The position numbers and the translations under genes are program-made. A DNA stretch of 64,000 nt, from assembly GCF_036226605.1 (NCBI RefSeq), contig NZ_CP109000.1, positions 4,274,501-4,338,500 of the forward strand, in the 5' to 3' direction. Position 1 is the stretch's first letter; each line of letters begins with the position of its first letter. Positions 34,763 to 42,082 of the stretch are shown in pieces. The DNA comes from Streptomyces sp. NBC_00704 (GTDB taxonomy: Bacteria; Actinomycetota; Actinomycetes; Streptomycetales; Streptomycetaceae). A model generated the notes under the pieces. That model had not been told where the DNA came from and made no database searches. It saw only the letters and a program-made list of their open reading frames with translations.

Positions 34763-35266
34763 ATGAGACCGGGAGATCGCGAGCCGATGTCCACGACGAG
34801 GCGTACGAAGACGGTGCTCCGTCGAGCGGGAGCACACCTCGCCGCCATGCATCTGAGCGGAGCGCTGCTTCTCCTGACCTCCCTCGTGCCACCGATCTGG
34901 CTTCTGGACGCCTACGGTGCGGCTCCGGCCGATGACCCTTCGGCGGACGTGCCGCCTTTCGTCCTCATCGCGGTGGCCGTGTTCGGCTATGTGAGCTTCC
35001 ACGTGGCGGTACAGATTCCCTCGGGCCTGCTGGGCAGTTGGCTGGGCCGGAACCGTACGGCCGGCGTCACTTACGGGCTCGTCCTGGCGGTGGCGGGCGT
35101 GCTCACGACCGCCCTGGTGTGGGGGCTTCTAGGGGCGCGGGGAACCGCCCAAATCCTTCCCCTGTGGGCCGACTTCATGGCGCGCGGCTCATTGGCCATG
35201 GCCGCATACGTCTGGCTGAGCCGCCGCCTCCGGCCTCGTCCTGTGCAACGCCCTGCGGCCGGGTAG
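34763..35266 (+). CDS. Four-helix membrane protein, unknown function
   Basis: 167 residues with hydrophobic segments near 33-52 (LSGALLLLTSLVPPIWLLDA), 72-95 (FVLIAVAVFGYVSFHVAVQI), 105-125 and 138-152 and an Arg-rich C-terminus. Not recognised. GAGGGGG just before ATG 34763 supports this start; ATG 34787 is the alternative. It is the last gene before the att-like array. Confidence 0.6.
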   Translation: MRPGDREPMSTTRRTKTVLRRAGAHLAAMHLSGALLLLTSLVPPIWLLDAYGAAPADDPSADVPPFVLIAVAVFGYVSFHVAVQIPSGLLGSWLGRNRTAGVTYGLVLAVAGVLTTALVWGLLGARGTAQILPLWADFMARGSLAMAAYVWLSRRLRPRPVQRPAAG

Positions 35267-35273
35267 CCCGCCC

Positions 35274-35420
35274 TCAGCTCGGGAAGCTTGGCGCTCACGC
35301 GCTCGACAGACACGCTGACCCGCTGCACAACGGCGTCGCGACATGTGGACGTCGTGCTCGGTGAGTGACCGCTGTCCCCCGTGGCTCCCGGCGCTGTCCG
35401 CCACGTGTACGGCACCGTCC
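35274..35420 (+). other. att-like unit X (decayed, outside attL)
   Basis: TCAGCTCGGGAAGCT at 35274-35288 differs by one base from the tRNA-Gly anticodon-stem core TCAGCTTGGGAAGCT. At +39 lies CGCTGACC, as in the three units at 36302, 38184 and 38768. At about +103 there is CCCCGTGG, as in the 38184 unit, and at about +120 a diverged paired arm. The VapBC genes follow. Read as an old attachment-site unit whose tRNA homology is lost. Confidence 0.45.
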
Positions 35421-35450
35421 CTACCGCAGCCCTGGCGGCCTCCTTGGTAC

Positions 35451-35716
35451 ATGTCCATGAAGCGCACGAACGTCTACGCCGACCCCGAGGACCTGGCGAT
35501 CATCAAGGAGGCCGCCAAGCGCCGAGGCATAAGCGAGGCCGAGATCACCGCCAGGGCATCCACCTTGCCGCTATGGCGAACCGGGTCCGGGACGAGCCGC
35601 TGTTCTCGCGCACCTTCGAGGGGCCGGGGCGCACGCCGCCCAAGTCGGAAGTCCGCGACACGGTCGCCGAGGCCGTCCGGCGTGAGACCGGCCCGGACTC
35701 CGGATCCGCCGCGTGA
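35451..35716 (+). pseudogene. VapB-like antitoxin broken by a frameshift
   Basis: The first 31 codons (MSMKRTNVYADPEDLAIIKE onward, to SEAEIT) read as a ribbon-helix-helix antitoxin, then the frame runs into nonsense. The neighbouring frame continues sensibly (GIHLAAMANRVRDEPLFSRT, then SEVRDTVAEAVRRE) to a TGA that overlaps the toxin start. One missing T near 35545 (GAGATCACCGCC instead of GAGATCATCCGCC) would restore a protein of about 87 residues. It could be a real loss, a sequencing error or frameshifting by the ribosome. If real, the toxin downstream lacks its usual antidote. Confidence 0.75.
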
Positions 35717-36156
35717 TCATCGTCATCGCCGATACGTCCGGCCTTGTGGCAGCGCTGGATTCGGCTCATCCGGAACACCTGGCAGTGAACGAGGCGATCA
35801 CGGCGGCCGGCCTGCTGGTCATGTCCCCGCTTCCGCCGGCCGAACTGGATCACGTGGCGACGCGCGAACTCGGCAGGGAGGCCGCCGTGAGCGCGGTCGA
35901 CGACCTGCGGCGCTGGATGAGCCGGGGTCGTGTCGTCCTGCCGGAGATCACGCAGGACCACCTGGGCGCCGCCCAGTCCGTCCGTGTCCGCTGCCGCGCG
36001 CTGGATCTCGACCTCGCCCACGCGGTGAACGTGGCGCTTGCCGTCGACTACGACACGGACGCGATTCTCACCCTCGACCGACGAGACTGCCGGGCCGTAC
36101 GCCCATTGGGCCGTCACAAGGCGTTCCGGGTACTCCCCGACGACCTCCCGCTCTGA
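35713..36156 (+). CDS. vapC: VapC-type PIN-domain ribonuclease toxin
   Basis: 147 residues. PIN-domain acidic residues Asp7 (IADTSG), Glu44 (PPAELDH), Asp98 or Asp100 (LDLDLAHA) and Asp122 (ILTLDRRD) are all present, so the metal-dependent RNase site seems intact. VapC toxins cut tRNA or rRNA and are held inactive by VapB. GTG 35713 overlaps the antitoxin stop (GTGA). Its antitoxin is frameshifted, which would be lethal unless the toxin is weak, silent, or neutralised otherwise. It sits between att-like units X and A. Confidence 0.85.
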   Translation: MIIVIADTSGLVAALDSAHPEHLAVNEAITAAGLLVMSPLPPAELDHVATRELGREAAVSAVDDLRRWMSRGRVVLPEITQDHLGAAQSVRVRCRALDLDLAHAVNVALAVDYDTDAILTLDRRDCRAVRPLGRHKAFRVLPDDLPL

Positions 36157-36239
36157 CGCAGGCCCCTCAACGGCCAAGCGCCCGCCCCCACAAGCGCCTT
36201 GCGCCCCGCCCGCCCAGCAACGGCACCCAATGAAAACAA

Positions 36240-36262
36240 CCCCCAGGCCATGGACCTGGGGG
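36240..36262. terminator. Hairpin next to the left attachment site
   Basis: CCCCCAGGCC with GACCTGGGGG, one mismatch, 9 bp before the attL repeat. It is a close copy of the hairpin at 51801-51823 beside the intact tRNA, and was presumably the original terminator of the tRNA-Gly gene before the element inserted. Confidence 0.7.
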
Positions 36263-36270
36263 TTCACCTC

Positions 36271-36317
36271 GGAGCGGGTGACGAGAATCGAACTCGCGCT
36301 CTCAGCTTGGGAAGCTG
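36271..36317. repeat. attL: 47-bp copy of the tRNA-Gly 3' part
   Basis: Identical to 51832-51878. It covers the acceptor, T-arm, variable region and anticodon stem-loop of the tRNA but lacks the 5' half, so it is the displaced chromosomal 3' end. Bases diverge right after GAAGCTG (CGG here, ATG on the right), placing crossover near the anticodon loop. Confidence 0.93.
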
Positions 36318-36506
36318 CGGTCATTCGTGCCTGGTCCGGGCGCTGACTTGGGTAAACAGCTTGACTGCTGCCTTGTTGGCCCTGGCTACTTCACCGTGAT
36401 TCCCCGCCGCTCCCCGCTGGATCTGGTGCGCTTGTGGTGCGTTTCCGTTGTCAGTGCGGGTGGCTAAGGTGCGTCTGCCATCAAGGGCATTGCTCTAGGA
36501 GGGGCT
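36302..36506 (+). other. att unit A with arm repeats (gene-free)
   Basis: The core TCAGCTTGGGAAGCT (36302-36316) is followed by CGCTGACTT at +39 and paired arms TGGTGCG at 36424 and 36435, an 11-bp spacing. The same paired arms with the same spacing occur before the right core at 51752 and 51763, as expected for integrase arm-binding sites. No gene until the TTG at 36507, whose AGGAGGGG site is at 36497. Confidence 0.7.
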
Positions 36507-37271
36507 TTGGGAGCTAAAACGGGACTGCTGGTGTACGCCGACGGCGACATACCCGAGTTGTTGCGACGAGTGGGGGCGGCCGACCGTGAGCGGACTGCCA
36601 CCATGATGCGGCGGCTATACCCGGGCAGGGGGGTCGAGGAGTGCGAGGGCGCAGTTCTGTCGGACGGCGTGTACCCCCCGGAAGGAACGGTGTATGCGGC
36701 CTCCTGGCCGGGTGTGGAGGTCGTCGGTGATCGGGGGATGATGATCGACCTTCCGACACAGCTCCCGGAACACCTCGTGGCGGCAAGTGCGGGCCGACGG
36801 CTCGTCCTGCACAACATGCACAGCGTCGTCGACTGGCTTGCCTTCGCCGTGTGGGAAGACGGCCGACTCGTCCGCTCCCTCAGCCTGTCCCCGGATGACG
36901 GCGTCATGGAGAACATCGGCGAACCGTTCCCGTTCGAAGTGCCCTACTGGGCCGGAGACCGCTCAGCCGACGTCATCCCCTGGCCAGACGAAGACGAAGA
37001 CGAAGAGCCCTATCCGCTACCCTTCCACCCCTTGGAACTGGGAGAAGACGCGCTGCGAGCCCTATGCGGCTTCGTCCAGGAGGGCCGCCCAGAGGACGGT
37101 GACGTCAACGCAGACCACATCCGACTCCACGGTTTCCGGGTACGGGATCCACATGGCTTTGGTCCCGTGAAGAAGGAAGCCGCGTCGCAAGGCGCTGGGG
37201 AAGCCATAGGACCGCCGCGCTTCTACACCTTCGGGCCTGACGGCTTGCTGGTCGAGAACGGCGGCGTGTAG
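36507..37271 (+). CDS. DUF6928-like cargo protein
   Basis: 254 residues, cytoplasmic. The start MGAKTGLLVYADGDIPELLR and the central LYPGRGVEECEGAVLSDGVYPPEGTVYAASWPG match a Streptomyces family (DUF6928) of unknown role. A DEDEDEEPYPLPFHPLELGE acidic stretch lies near 165-185. Start TTG with AGGAGG a few nt upstream. First gene of the AICE cargo, in unit A. No link to defence or transfer is evident from sequence. Confidence 0.7.
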   Translation: MGAKTGLLVYADGDIPELLRRVGAADRERTATMMRRLYPGRGVEECEGAVLSDGVYPPEGTVYAASWPGVEVVGDRGMMIDLPTQLPEHLVAASAGRRLVLHNMHSVVDWLAFAVWEDGRLVRSLSLSPDDGVMENIGEPFPFEVPYWAGDRSADVIPWPDEDEDEEPYPLPFHPLELGEDALRALCGFVQEGRPEDGDVNADHIRLHGFRVRDPHGFGPVKKEAASQGAGEAIGPPRFYTFGPDGLLVENGGV

Positions 37272-37458
37272 CTCACGACCTCTTCGTCCCGAAGCAACTT
37301 GGGATGGGGCTGTGCCTTGGGCTGGCGTGGCTCTCACCTGCACTTGCAGTCTGTAGGTGTTCGCGCTTGTCCGCCGTTGTGCGTGGGCGTTGTCACGCAA
37401 TTAGACACTCAAGCGTGTCCAGCGCGTGCGTATGGTGCCCCGTGGCGGCCCGCCAGAC

Positions 37459-38109
37459 TCAGGTCTTCTGACCCTTGAGAATGCTCGCGGCAAGGTCGTC
37501 GACGGACCGTCGGAGCTCTCGTTCTGACAATGAGTCTTTTGGACCGAACCGCTCGACGTAGAGCGTTGCTCCGTCACCTACGGCGATGGTGAGTTGGGCC
37601 TTCCACGCATCGCCGTAGAGGACTTGGCGAGCAGCTGCTCGCCCTTCTATCAGCAGCGGTTCTGCCTTCTCCGGGATCACATCTGTCCCATCCACCGTCT
37701 GCTGCAAAGACGCTGTGGTGGGGTAGAAGGCGACTACAAAGCCAGCTGGTTCAGCGGCGCCGTCTTCCGTCATCATCAGATAACAGGAAGCTCCACCGTT
37801 CTCCTCAGACATGGGCGACGCTTCCCTGATGCTGAGTTGCTTCTGCATGGCATCGTTCACGAGCTTGCAGACTGTGTCCTCGCTGACCCCGGCGAGGATC
37901 GGGGTGCTTCCAGACGTCGCGGCGCTCGTGGAGCCAGAGGCATGCGCGATGGCGTAGCCGATGCCGACACCGACAGCCAAAAAGAGCATCGCGGTGATGG
38001 CCAGCCCTCTTGTCAGTGGCCCACGGCGGCGCTTCGTGAAGTCTGCAGCTTCCTTTAGGGGGGCCGCATCCGGGCCGCTCTCGTGTGCTGACGTGTCCTC
38101 GCTAACCAT
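37459..38109 (-). CDS. Single-pass membrane protein with exported domain
   Basis: 216 residues, unrecognised. A charged cytoplasmic leader (1-34) with KRRRGPLTRG precedes one helix (LAITAMLFLAVGVGIGYAIAHA) and an exported domain with two Cys (VCKLVNDAMQK, GASCYLMMTE), resembling solute-binding or DUF3558-type lipoprotein domains only loosely. GC content is lower than the chromosome average. ATG 38109 is used; an in-frame ATG at 38184 touches the att core of unit B. Lies in att unit A, on the opposite strand to its neighbour. Confidence 0.65.
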   Translation of the reverse strand: MVSEDTSAHESGPDAAPLKEAADFTKRRRGPLTRGLAITAMLFLAVGVGIGYAIAHASGSTSAATSGSTPILAGVSEDTVCKLVNDAMQKQLSIREASPMSEENGGASCYLMMTEDGAAEPAGFVVAFYPTTASLQQTVDGTDVIPEKAEPLLIEGRAAARQVLYGDAWKAQLTIAVGDGATLYVERFGPKDSLSERELRRSVDDLAASILKGQKT

Positions 38110-38183
38110 GGCGTGAGCATCACATCGGTACTGAGGTTGCTGCCGCGGTGATGCCTGATCGTTACGCACCGTGTGTGAGCCCA

Positions 38184-38499
38184 TCAGCTTGGGAAGCTTG
38201 TGTTACTTGCGGGCGGTTGCCGGGTTGACCTGCGGCGAGGTGCCTATGGGGCCTGACTGGCCGGTAGTCTGGTCTCCGCCATTCCCCGTGGTTCTCCGTA
38301 CGATCTGGCATGCGTCTGGCACGGGCGCTGCCGTCCCGGTCTGTGCGTCCGGCGTGCTGACGACCACCGCTTTAGGAGTTCGATCGAGCGGCTCTCCTGG
38401 GGCCCTCGCAGTCCTACCGGCATGGTGTGTGTGATCGGTCAAGGCCGGCTGCGTCCAAGGTCGTTGATGTCAGCTGGTGATGTCAGGTTGGATGGTCCG
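38184..38499 (+). other. att-like unit B (gene-free left-end copy)
   Basis: Core TCAGCTTGGGAAGCT at 38184-38198, GGTTGACC at +39 (38223), CCCCGTGG at +100 and paired arms TCTGGCA at 38304 and 38315 (+120, 11-bp spacing). Same orientation and geometry as units A and C. The rest of the tRNA sequence is absent. No gene in this stretch; the next is the broken gene at 38500. Confidence 0.65.
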
Positions 38500-38755
38500 A
38501 TGAAGCGCATTGAGGCCGAGCTGTTCACAGATGGCGGCAACGACGCCGTGGTGCGCATGCCCGGCAGGCAGTTCCCCGGGGTCCTGGTGCAGGGCGATCC
38601 TCCGCAGCGCCGTGGCAGAGGTGGTGGAGGCGTGTGAGCGAGGCGACCTGGAGGAAGCTCGCGGCTCCGCCGGCCTTCTTCTGGCGGACCTGGATGCTCT
38701 GTTGATGCGGTACGAGGCTGCTTTGGGCGAGCACGAGATTCCGCGGCCGTACTGA
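38500..38755 (+). pseudogene. Frameshifted DUF6959-like cargo gene
   Basis: The first frame gives MKRIEAELFTDGGNDAVVRM then PGRQFPGVLVQGD and fails after about 33 codons. The next frame continues ILRSAVAEVVEACERGDLEE, then a helix LLLADLDALLMRYEAALGEH, to a TGA at 38753. Together they make one small actinobacterial protein (DUF6959-like, about 85 residues) with a small net deletion near 38598. Only gene in unit B. Function unknown. Confidence 0.7.
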
Positions 38756-38767
38756 GCTGTCGGGCTA

Positions 38768-39059
38768 TCAGCTTGGGGAGCTTGCGTTTCTTGGCGACGG
38801 TTGCTGCGCTGACCTGCGGTGGCACGTTGCAGACGTCCCATAGCCGCGGGCACCGTTCCCCGGTGTTCCCTCTGGCTGCCCGCCCTATCTGGCACGGGTC
38901 TGGCACGAGTCGCGAGATGCAACCCTTCGTACCCCGTATATCTGGGGCTCGCCATCGGTCCACGCCCTTGACGGCCGCTTCGGTCGTCAATATCCCTTTG
39001 CTGTACGTAGATACGGCTCGTACCATCAGCTGACTTGCGATGACAGCGAGGGGGGCGGT
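38768..39059 (+). other. att-like unit C (gene-free left-end copy)
   Basis: Core TCAGCTTGGGGAGCT at 38768-38782 (one mismatch), CGCTGACCT at exactly +39 (38807) and paired arms TCTGGCA at 38888 and 38899, exactly +120 with 11-bp spacing. After the arms the sequence becomes AT-richer toward the DUF4238 gene. Confidence 0.65.
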
Positions 39060-39941
39060 GTGGGTGACCCGAAGCTTCACCATTATGTTCCGCAATTCTA
39101 TTTGCGTCGATTCACTGATCCTTCCGGACGGTTCTGGGTCTGGGATAGGGACAGTGATAGGGTGTTTCGAACGCAGCCGAGAGCTGTAGCCGCAGAATCA
39201 AATTTCTACTTGTTGCCTGAGTTGGCCGAGCATGGCTACGACCCTGTTGAATTGGAGAGGCAGTTCGCGGACCTCGAAGGGCAAGTGTCCGCAATTACGG
39301 AGCAGTGGCTCGACTGGATCCGACACGGAAAACCGGGCGATTCACTGCCCGTACCAGGCGTGAACCGGGAGATAGTCAGCCTTTTCTTGGCCCTGCAATC
39401 CTTGCGGACGGCTGATGCTCGCTCAATTTTAGTGGCATTCTCCGCGCTGCATGGATATCATGCTAGCTCTGATGAAGAGATCAGGTCTCTCCATGCCGCA
39501 GTGCTTTGGGACGACGATCTAATCTCTTGGTTCGCTGGCCGCATGAGCAGGTGCGCGTGGCTCTTTGCCGTGAATGAGACATCGGCACCCTTCGTGACAT
39601 CCGATAACCCCTTGGCCTTCAGGACGTCCGACAATCGAATGTGGGTCAAGCCTGGAAACCTCAGCGAAGACGCTTATGCTGTATACCCGCTCGCCTCGGA
39701 TGTGATCATGTATTGCTATCCCGACGAGGGTGTGTGGGCTGACGCAAATCTTGCTCGATTCGATTGCCGAATTTCACCGGTGACGCTAACCGGGAGAATG
39801 ATTCAAGATGAGAATTCTGCCCAAGTTTTCATGGCGTCTCGATTCGTAATTTCTAGCCGGAATTCCTTTTCTTTCGAGCGGGATTTTGCGAAGAATCTCG
39901 GTCTGACTGGAACCCGCCGTCGGTCACGTAATGACTCTTGA
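39060..39941 (+). CDS. DUF4238-family cargo protein
   Basis: 293 residues. The signature KLHHYVPQFYLRRFTD at the N-terminus, FYLLPELAEHGYDPVELERQ and the late FVTSDNPLAFR block are typical of DUF4238, a widespread family of unknown function often found in mobile regions. No membrane segment. Base composition is near 50% GC, clearly lower than its neighbours, with A/T third positions: recent transfer from a lower-GC host is likely. GTG 39060 follows a GAGGGGGG site. Carried by att-like unit C. Confidence 0.85.
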   Translation: MGDPKLHHYVPQFYLRRFTDPSGRFWVWDRDSDRVFRTQPRAVAAESNFYLLPELAEHGYDPVELERQFADLEGQVSAITEQWLDWIRHGKPGDSLPVPGVNREIVSLFLALQSLRTADARSILVAFSALHGYHASSDEEIRSLHAAVLWDDDLISWFAGRMSRCAWLFAVNETSAPFVTSDNPLAFRTSDNRMWVKPGNLSEDAYAVYPLASDVIMYCYPDEGVWADANLARFDCRISPVTLTGRMIQDENSAQVFMASRFVISSRNSFSFERDFAKNLGLTGTRRRSRNDS

Positions 39942-40698
39942 GTCTATGAGACCGTGCGGTCGGTTGATTCTCAATGACCGTGCAAGTCGGCGAGGTGCCG
40001 CGATCGGTTGAGGACGGTGTTCCGGAGTGGGCAAGAGATTTTTAGTTCTTGCCACATCCTTATCAGGTCGATCATGGGGGATCGGCGGCCTCCATCAACC
40101 GGCTGTCGTCCTTGGCTGATCGTCCGTCGAGGTTCGGCGCTGACCGTCGGCGTCCGGGGCTGTTGGTGTCAGGTGTTGGTGTCAGCCGTCACAGGCGGAC
40201 TTGACATGTTCGCCACCCATCCTCACAAGAGTGTCGACAACGGTCATCGCTCCAGAGTGGATCGGGGCCCGTCCGCACCTCAGCCGACGACAGTCAGCCA
40301 CGACGGCGGGTGCGCCAACCGATCAGGCGCGCGTGTGTCTCGCTGCACCCCCACCGGCCTCAGCCACGATTTCGGGGTTCTTACCAGAGCGACCCTCGAT
40401 GCCCGACCGGTGGCGACGGCACGGAAGCCCTCGGCTTGAGAAGCTGACCGCTGCCTCCGTCACGGACGGCTGCCCGTCGGCGCCGGGAAGGCTTCGCGTC
40501 TCGTCTGAACAGCTATGAACAGCGCTGGATTGAGCCGAGAATCGAGCGGGTCGGCAATGCGAGTGGATGAGGGCGGGGCCCTTCCCTTCCTGGTACCGGC
40601 AATGACGAGGAGGCATGTACTGCCTGCCGGACTGGATGACCGCGCCCGGATCCTCAGGCAGGCTGGCTCAGAAGAAGGGGAGAGGGGAGGCAGGGGCC
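39942..40698 (+). other. 757-bp gene-free stretch with decayed att-like unit D
   Basis: No convincing gene on either strand; open frames lack ribosome sites and family features. It holds a 13-bp tandem TGTTGGTGTCAGG/C at 40161-40186, and TCGGCTTGAGAAGCT at 40431-40445, two mismatches from the att core, with TCGGCAATGCGAGTGGA at +120 resembling the arm pair of the other units. Probably a remnant of older insertions. Confidence 0.4.
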
Positions 40699-41310
40699 AT
40701 GAGGAGGACGAGACAGGCGTTCGTCCCGGTAGTGTCCCCATCGGCTGCTCGTCGGCGGGCACGCCCGTGGGCCGTTCTCGGCGCAGCCGTGATCCTGTCA
40801 CCTTTCGCCGTGCTTGCCTTGGCTGACGCCGGGTGGCTTCCCGCCGAACTCGCGATACTGCTGGCGGCGGTCGCCGCTCCGGCCGTGGCGCTCCTGCTCG
40901 GCGAGATGTTCGAGGAGAAGCCCCCGATCCAGCCCAGTGGACTTCTACTGACGGCACGGACACTCACCGGCGAACGCACCATCGATCTGTTCGCGATCAG
41001 TACCGTGCGACTGCTCACCTACTTTTCCCGATCTGGAGTCGCGTATCGCGTACTCCTTGTTCGCGATATCAACGGCGTACGCCTGGGAGTGAGGAGCACA
41101 GTTGGCCGTGCCGCTCTCCTTAGGGGCCTGAAACGCAATGGGACCGCCCGGCAGCCGCGTATGAGTAGGGCGGCACGCGTGTATCTGGGCCTGGCTACCA
41201 GCCGCACCGCATTGGTGCTCCACACAGTCCTCAGTTGGCTTGCCATGGTTTTCGGTCTCTGCTGCTACATGAGCGCGGTGCTCTCCCTTGCCGACCACCT
41301 CGCGAAGTAG
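40699..41310 (+). CDS. Membrane protein, PH-like (cargo)
   Basis: 203 residues. Two adjacent helices near 20-62 (AVLGAAVILSPFAVLALADA, LAILLAAVAAPAVALLLGEM), a beta-rich middle (LLLTARTLTGERTIDLFAIS, VAYRVLLVRDINGVRLGVRS) suggesting a bacterial PH-like domain, and a C-terminal helix (VLSWLAMVFGLCCYMSAVLS). ATG 40699 with GGAGG upstream. The next gene, 50 bp on, encodes a second protein of similar layout; both are probably expressed together. Function unknown. Confidence 0.65.
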   Translation: MRRTRQAFVPVVSPSAARRRARPWAVLGAAVILSPFAVLALADAGWLPAELAILLAAVAAPAVALLLGEMFEEKPPIQPSGLLLTARTLTGERTIDLFAISTVRLLTYFSRSGVAYRVLLVRDINGVRLGVRSTVGRAALLRGLKRNGTARQPRMSRAARVYLGLATSRTALVLHTVLSWLAMVFGLCCYMSAVLSLADHLAK

Positions 41311-41360
41311 ACAGCAGCCCCGGCCGAGGCCGTGGAGAGCGTTACGCAAAGGGGCAAAGG

Positions 41361-41822
41361 GTGAAACCGGAGACATGGATCCGTCTGGATGCCGCTGAGC
41401 GGAGTAGGTACTGGTTGCGGACCGGATTCGTGACGCTTACCTTCGTCGTTGGGGCGGTGGCGATGGGGCTCTCTGCACCGGCCGCTGAGCGGTGGTGGTG
41501 GGTCGGCGGCACCGCCGTCTTCTATTCGCTCCTCCTCCTATCCATGGTCAACCAGGTGACCGGCGCAACGCTCCTCACGTCCGAGAGCATGGAGTTCCAC
41601 ACCTTCTTCAGGCGCAGGTCAGTGGCTTGGAGTGAGGTTGCGGAGATTGAAAAGCGCTACCGCACAGTGCGGAGTGGTACGTGGTCGGAGGTGCGTGTCG
41701 TCCGACTTCGGGGCCGGGCACTCACAGTTCCGGGTGCTTTCACTGCCCGCTGGCACGACCGCAAGTTCGACTCAAAGTTGGCGACAATCCGGGAGCACTG
41801 GGCTCGCGCGGCCGACATCTGA
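41361..41822 (+). CDS. Membrane protein with PH-like domain (cargo)
   Basis: 153 residues. Two helices (about 20-40 and 48-66, VTLTFVVGAVAMGLSA, VGGTAVFYSLLLLSMV) precede a PH-like tail (LLTSESMEFHTFFRRRSVAW, SGTWSEVRVVRLRGRALTVP). GTG 41361 after AAAGG; a longer frame reaching into the upstream gene is not used. Same layout as the gene 50 bp upstream, although the two are not close in sequence. Confidence 0.65.
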   Translation: MKPETWIRLDAAERSRYWLRTGFVTLTFVVGAVAMGLSAPAAERWWWVGGTAVFYSLLLLSMVNQVTGATLLTSESMEFHTFFRRRSVAWSEVAEIEKRYRTVRSGTWSEVRVVRLRGRALTVPGAFTARWHDRKFDSKLATIREHWARAADI

Positions 41823-42014
41823 TGCGCAGACAACGTTCGCCCTGTTGATCACCGCGACAGCAGCGTCGCTGCGCTCGTACCTGCGGTTCCTCCTCAACCA
41901 CAGCCCTACCCCAACTCCCATCCCGTCCGCCCTCGAACCACACGCTCTCGGCTCATCCCCGCCCGCGCGGCACGGGCGCCGGCCGGGCTGGAGCGGGACG
42001 GAGGCAGGAGCGCA

Positions 42015-42035
42015 GGCCCGGCCGGGGGCCGGGCC
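42015..42035. terminator. Hairpin in a convergent gap
   Basis: GGCCCGGCC, 3-nt loop, GGCCGGGCC: 9-bp perfect stem between the PH-like gene and the DUF1152-like gene, which converge. The surrounding 41823-42082 stretch is otherwise gene-free. Confidence 0.55.
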
Positions 42036-42082
42036 GCGCACGGGGAGCGGAGCGAGCCGCCTTGAACCCGTGAAGAAGGTTG

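Noticed and set aside
36230..36346. Short frame reading through the hairpin and att repeat
   Set aside because: The sequence is the antisense of the tRNA-Gly 3' part and its terminator, not a protein gene.
40008..40518. Two open frames (143 and 105 residues) in the AICE gap
   Set aside because: No ribosome site, no recognisable family, and they cross a decayed att-like unit.
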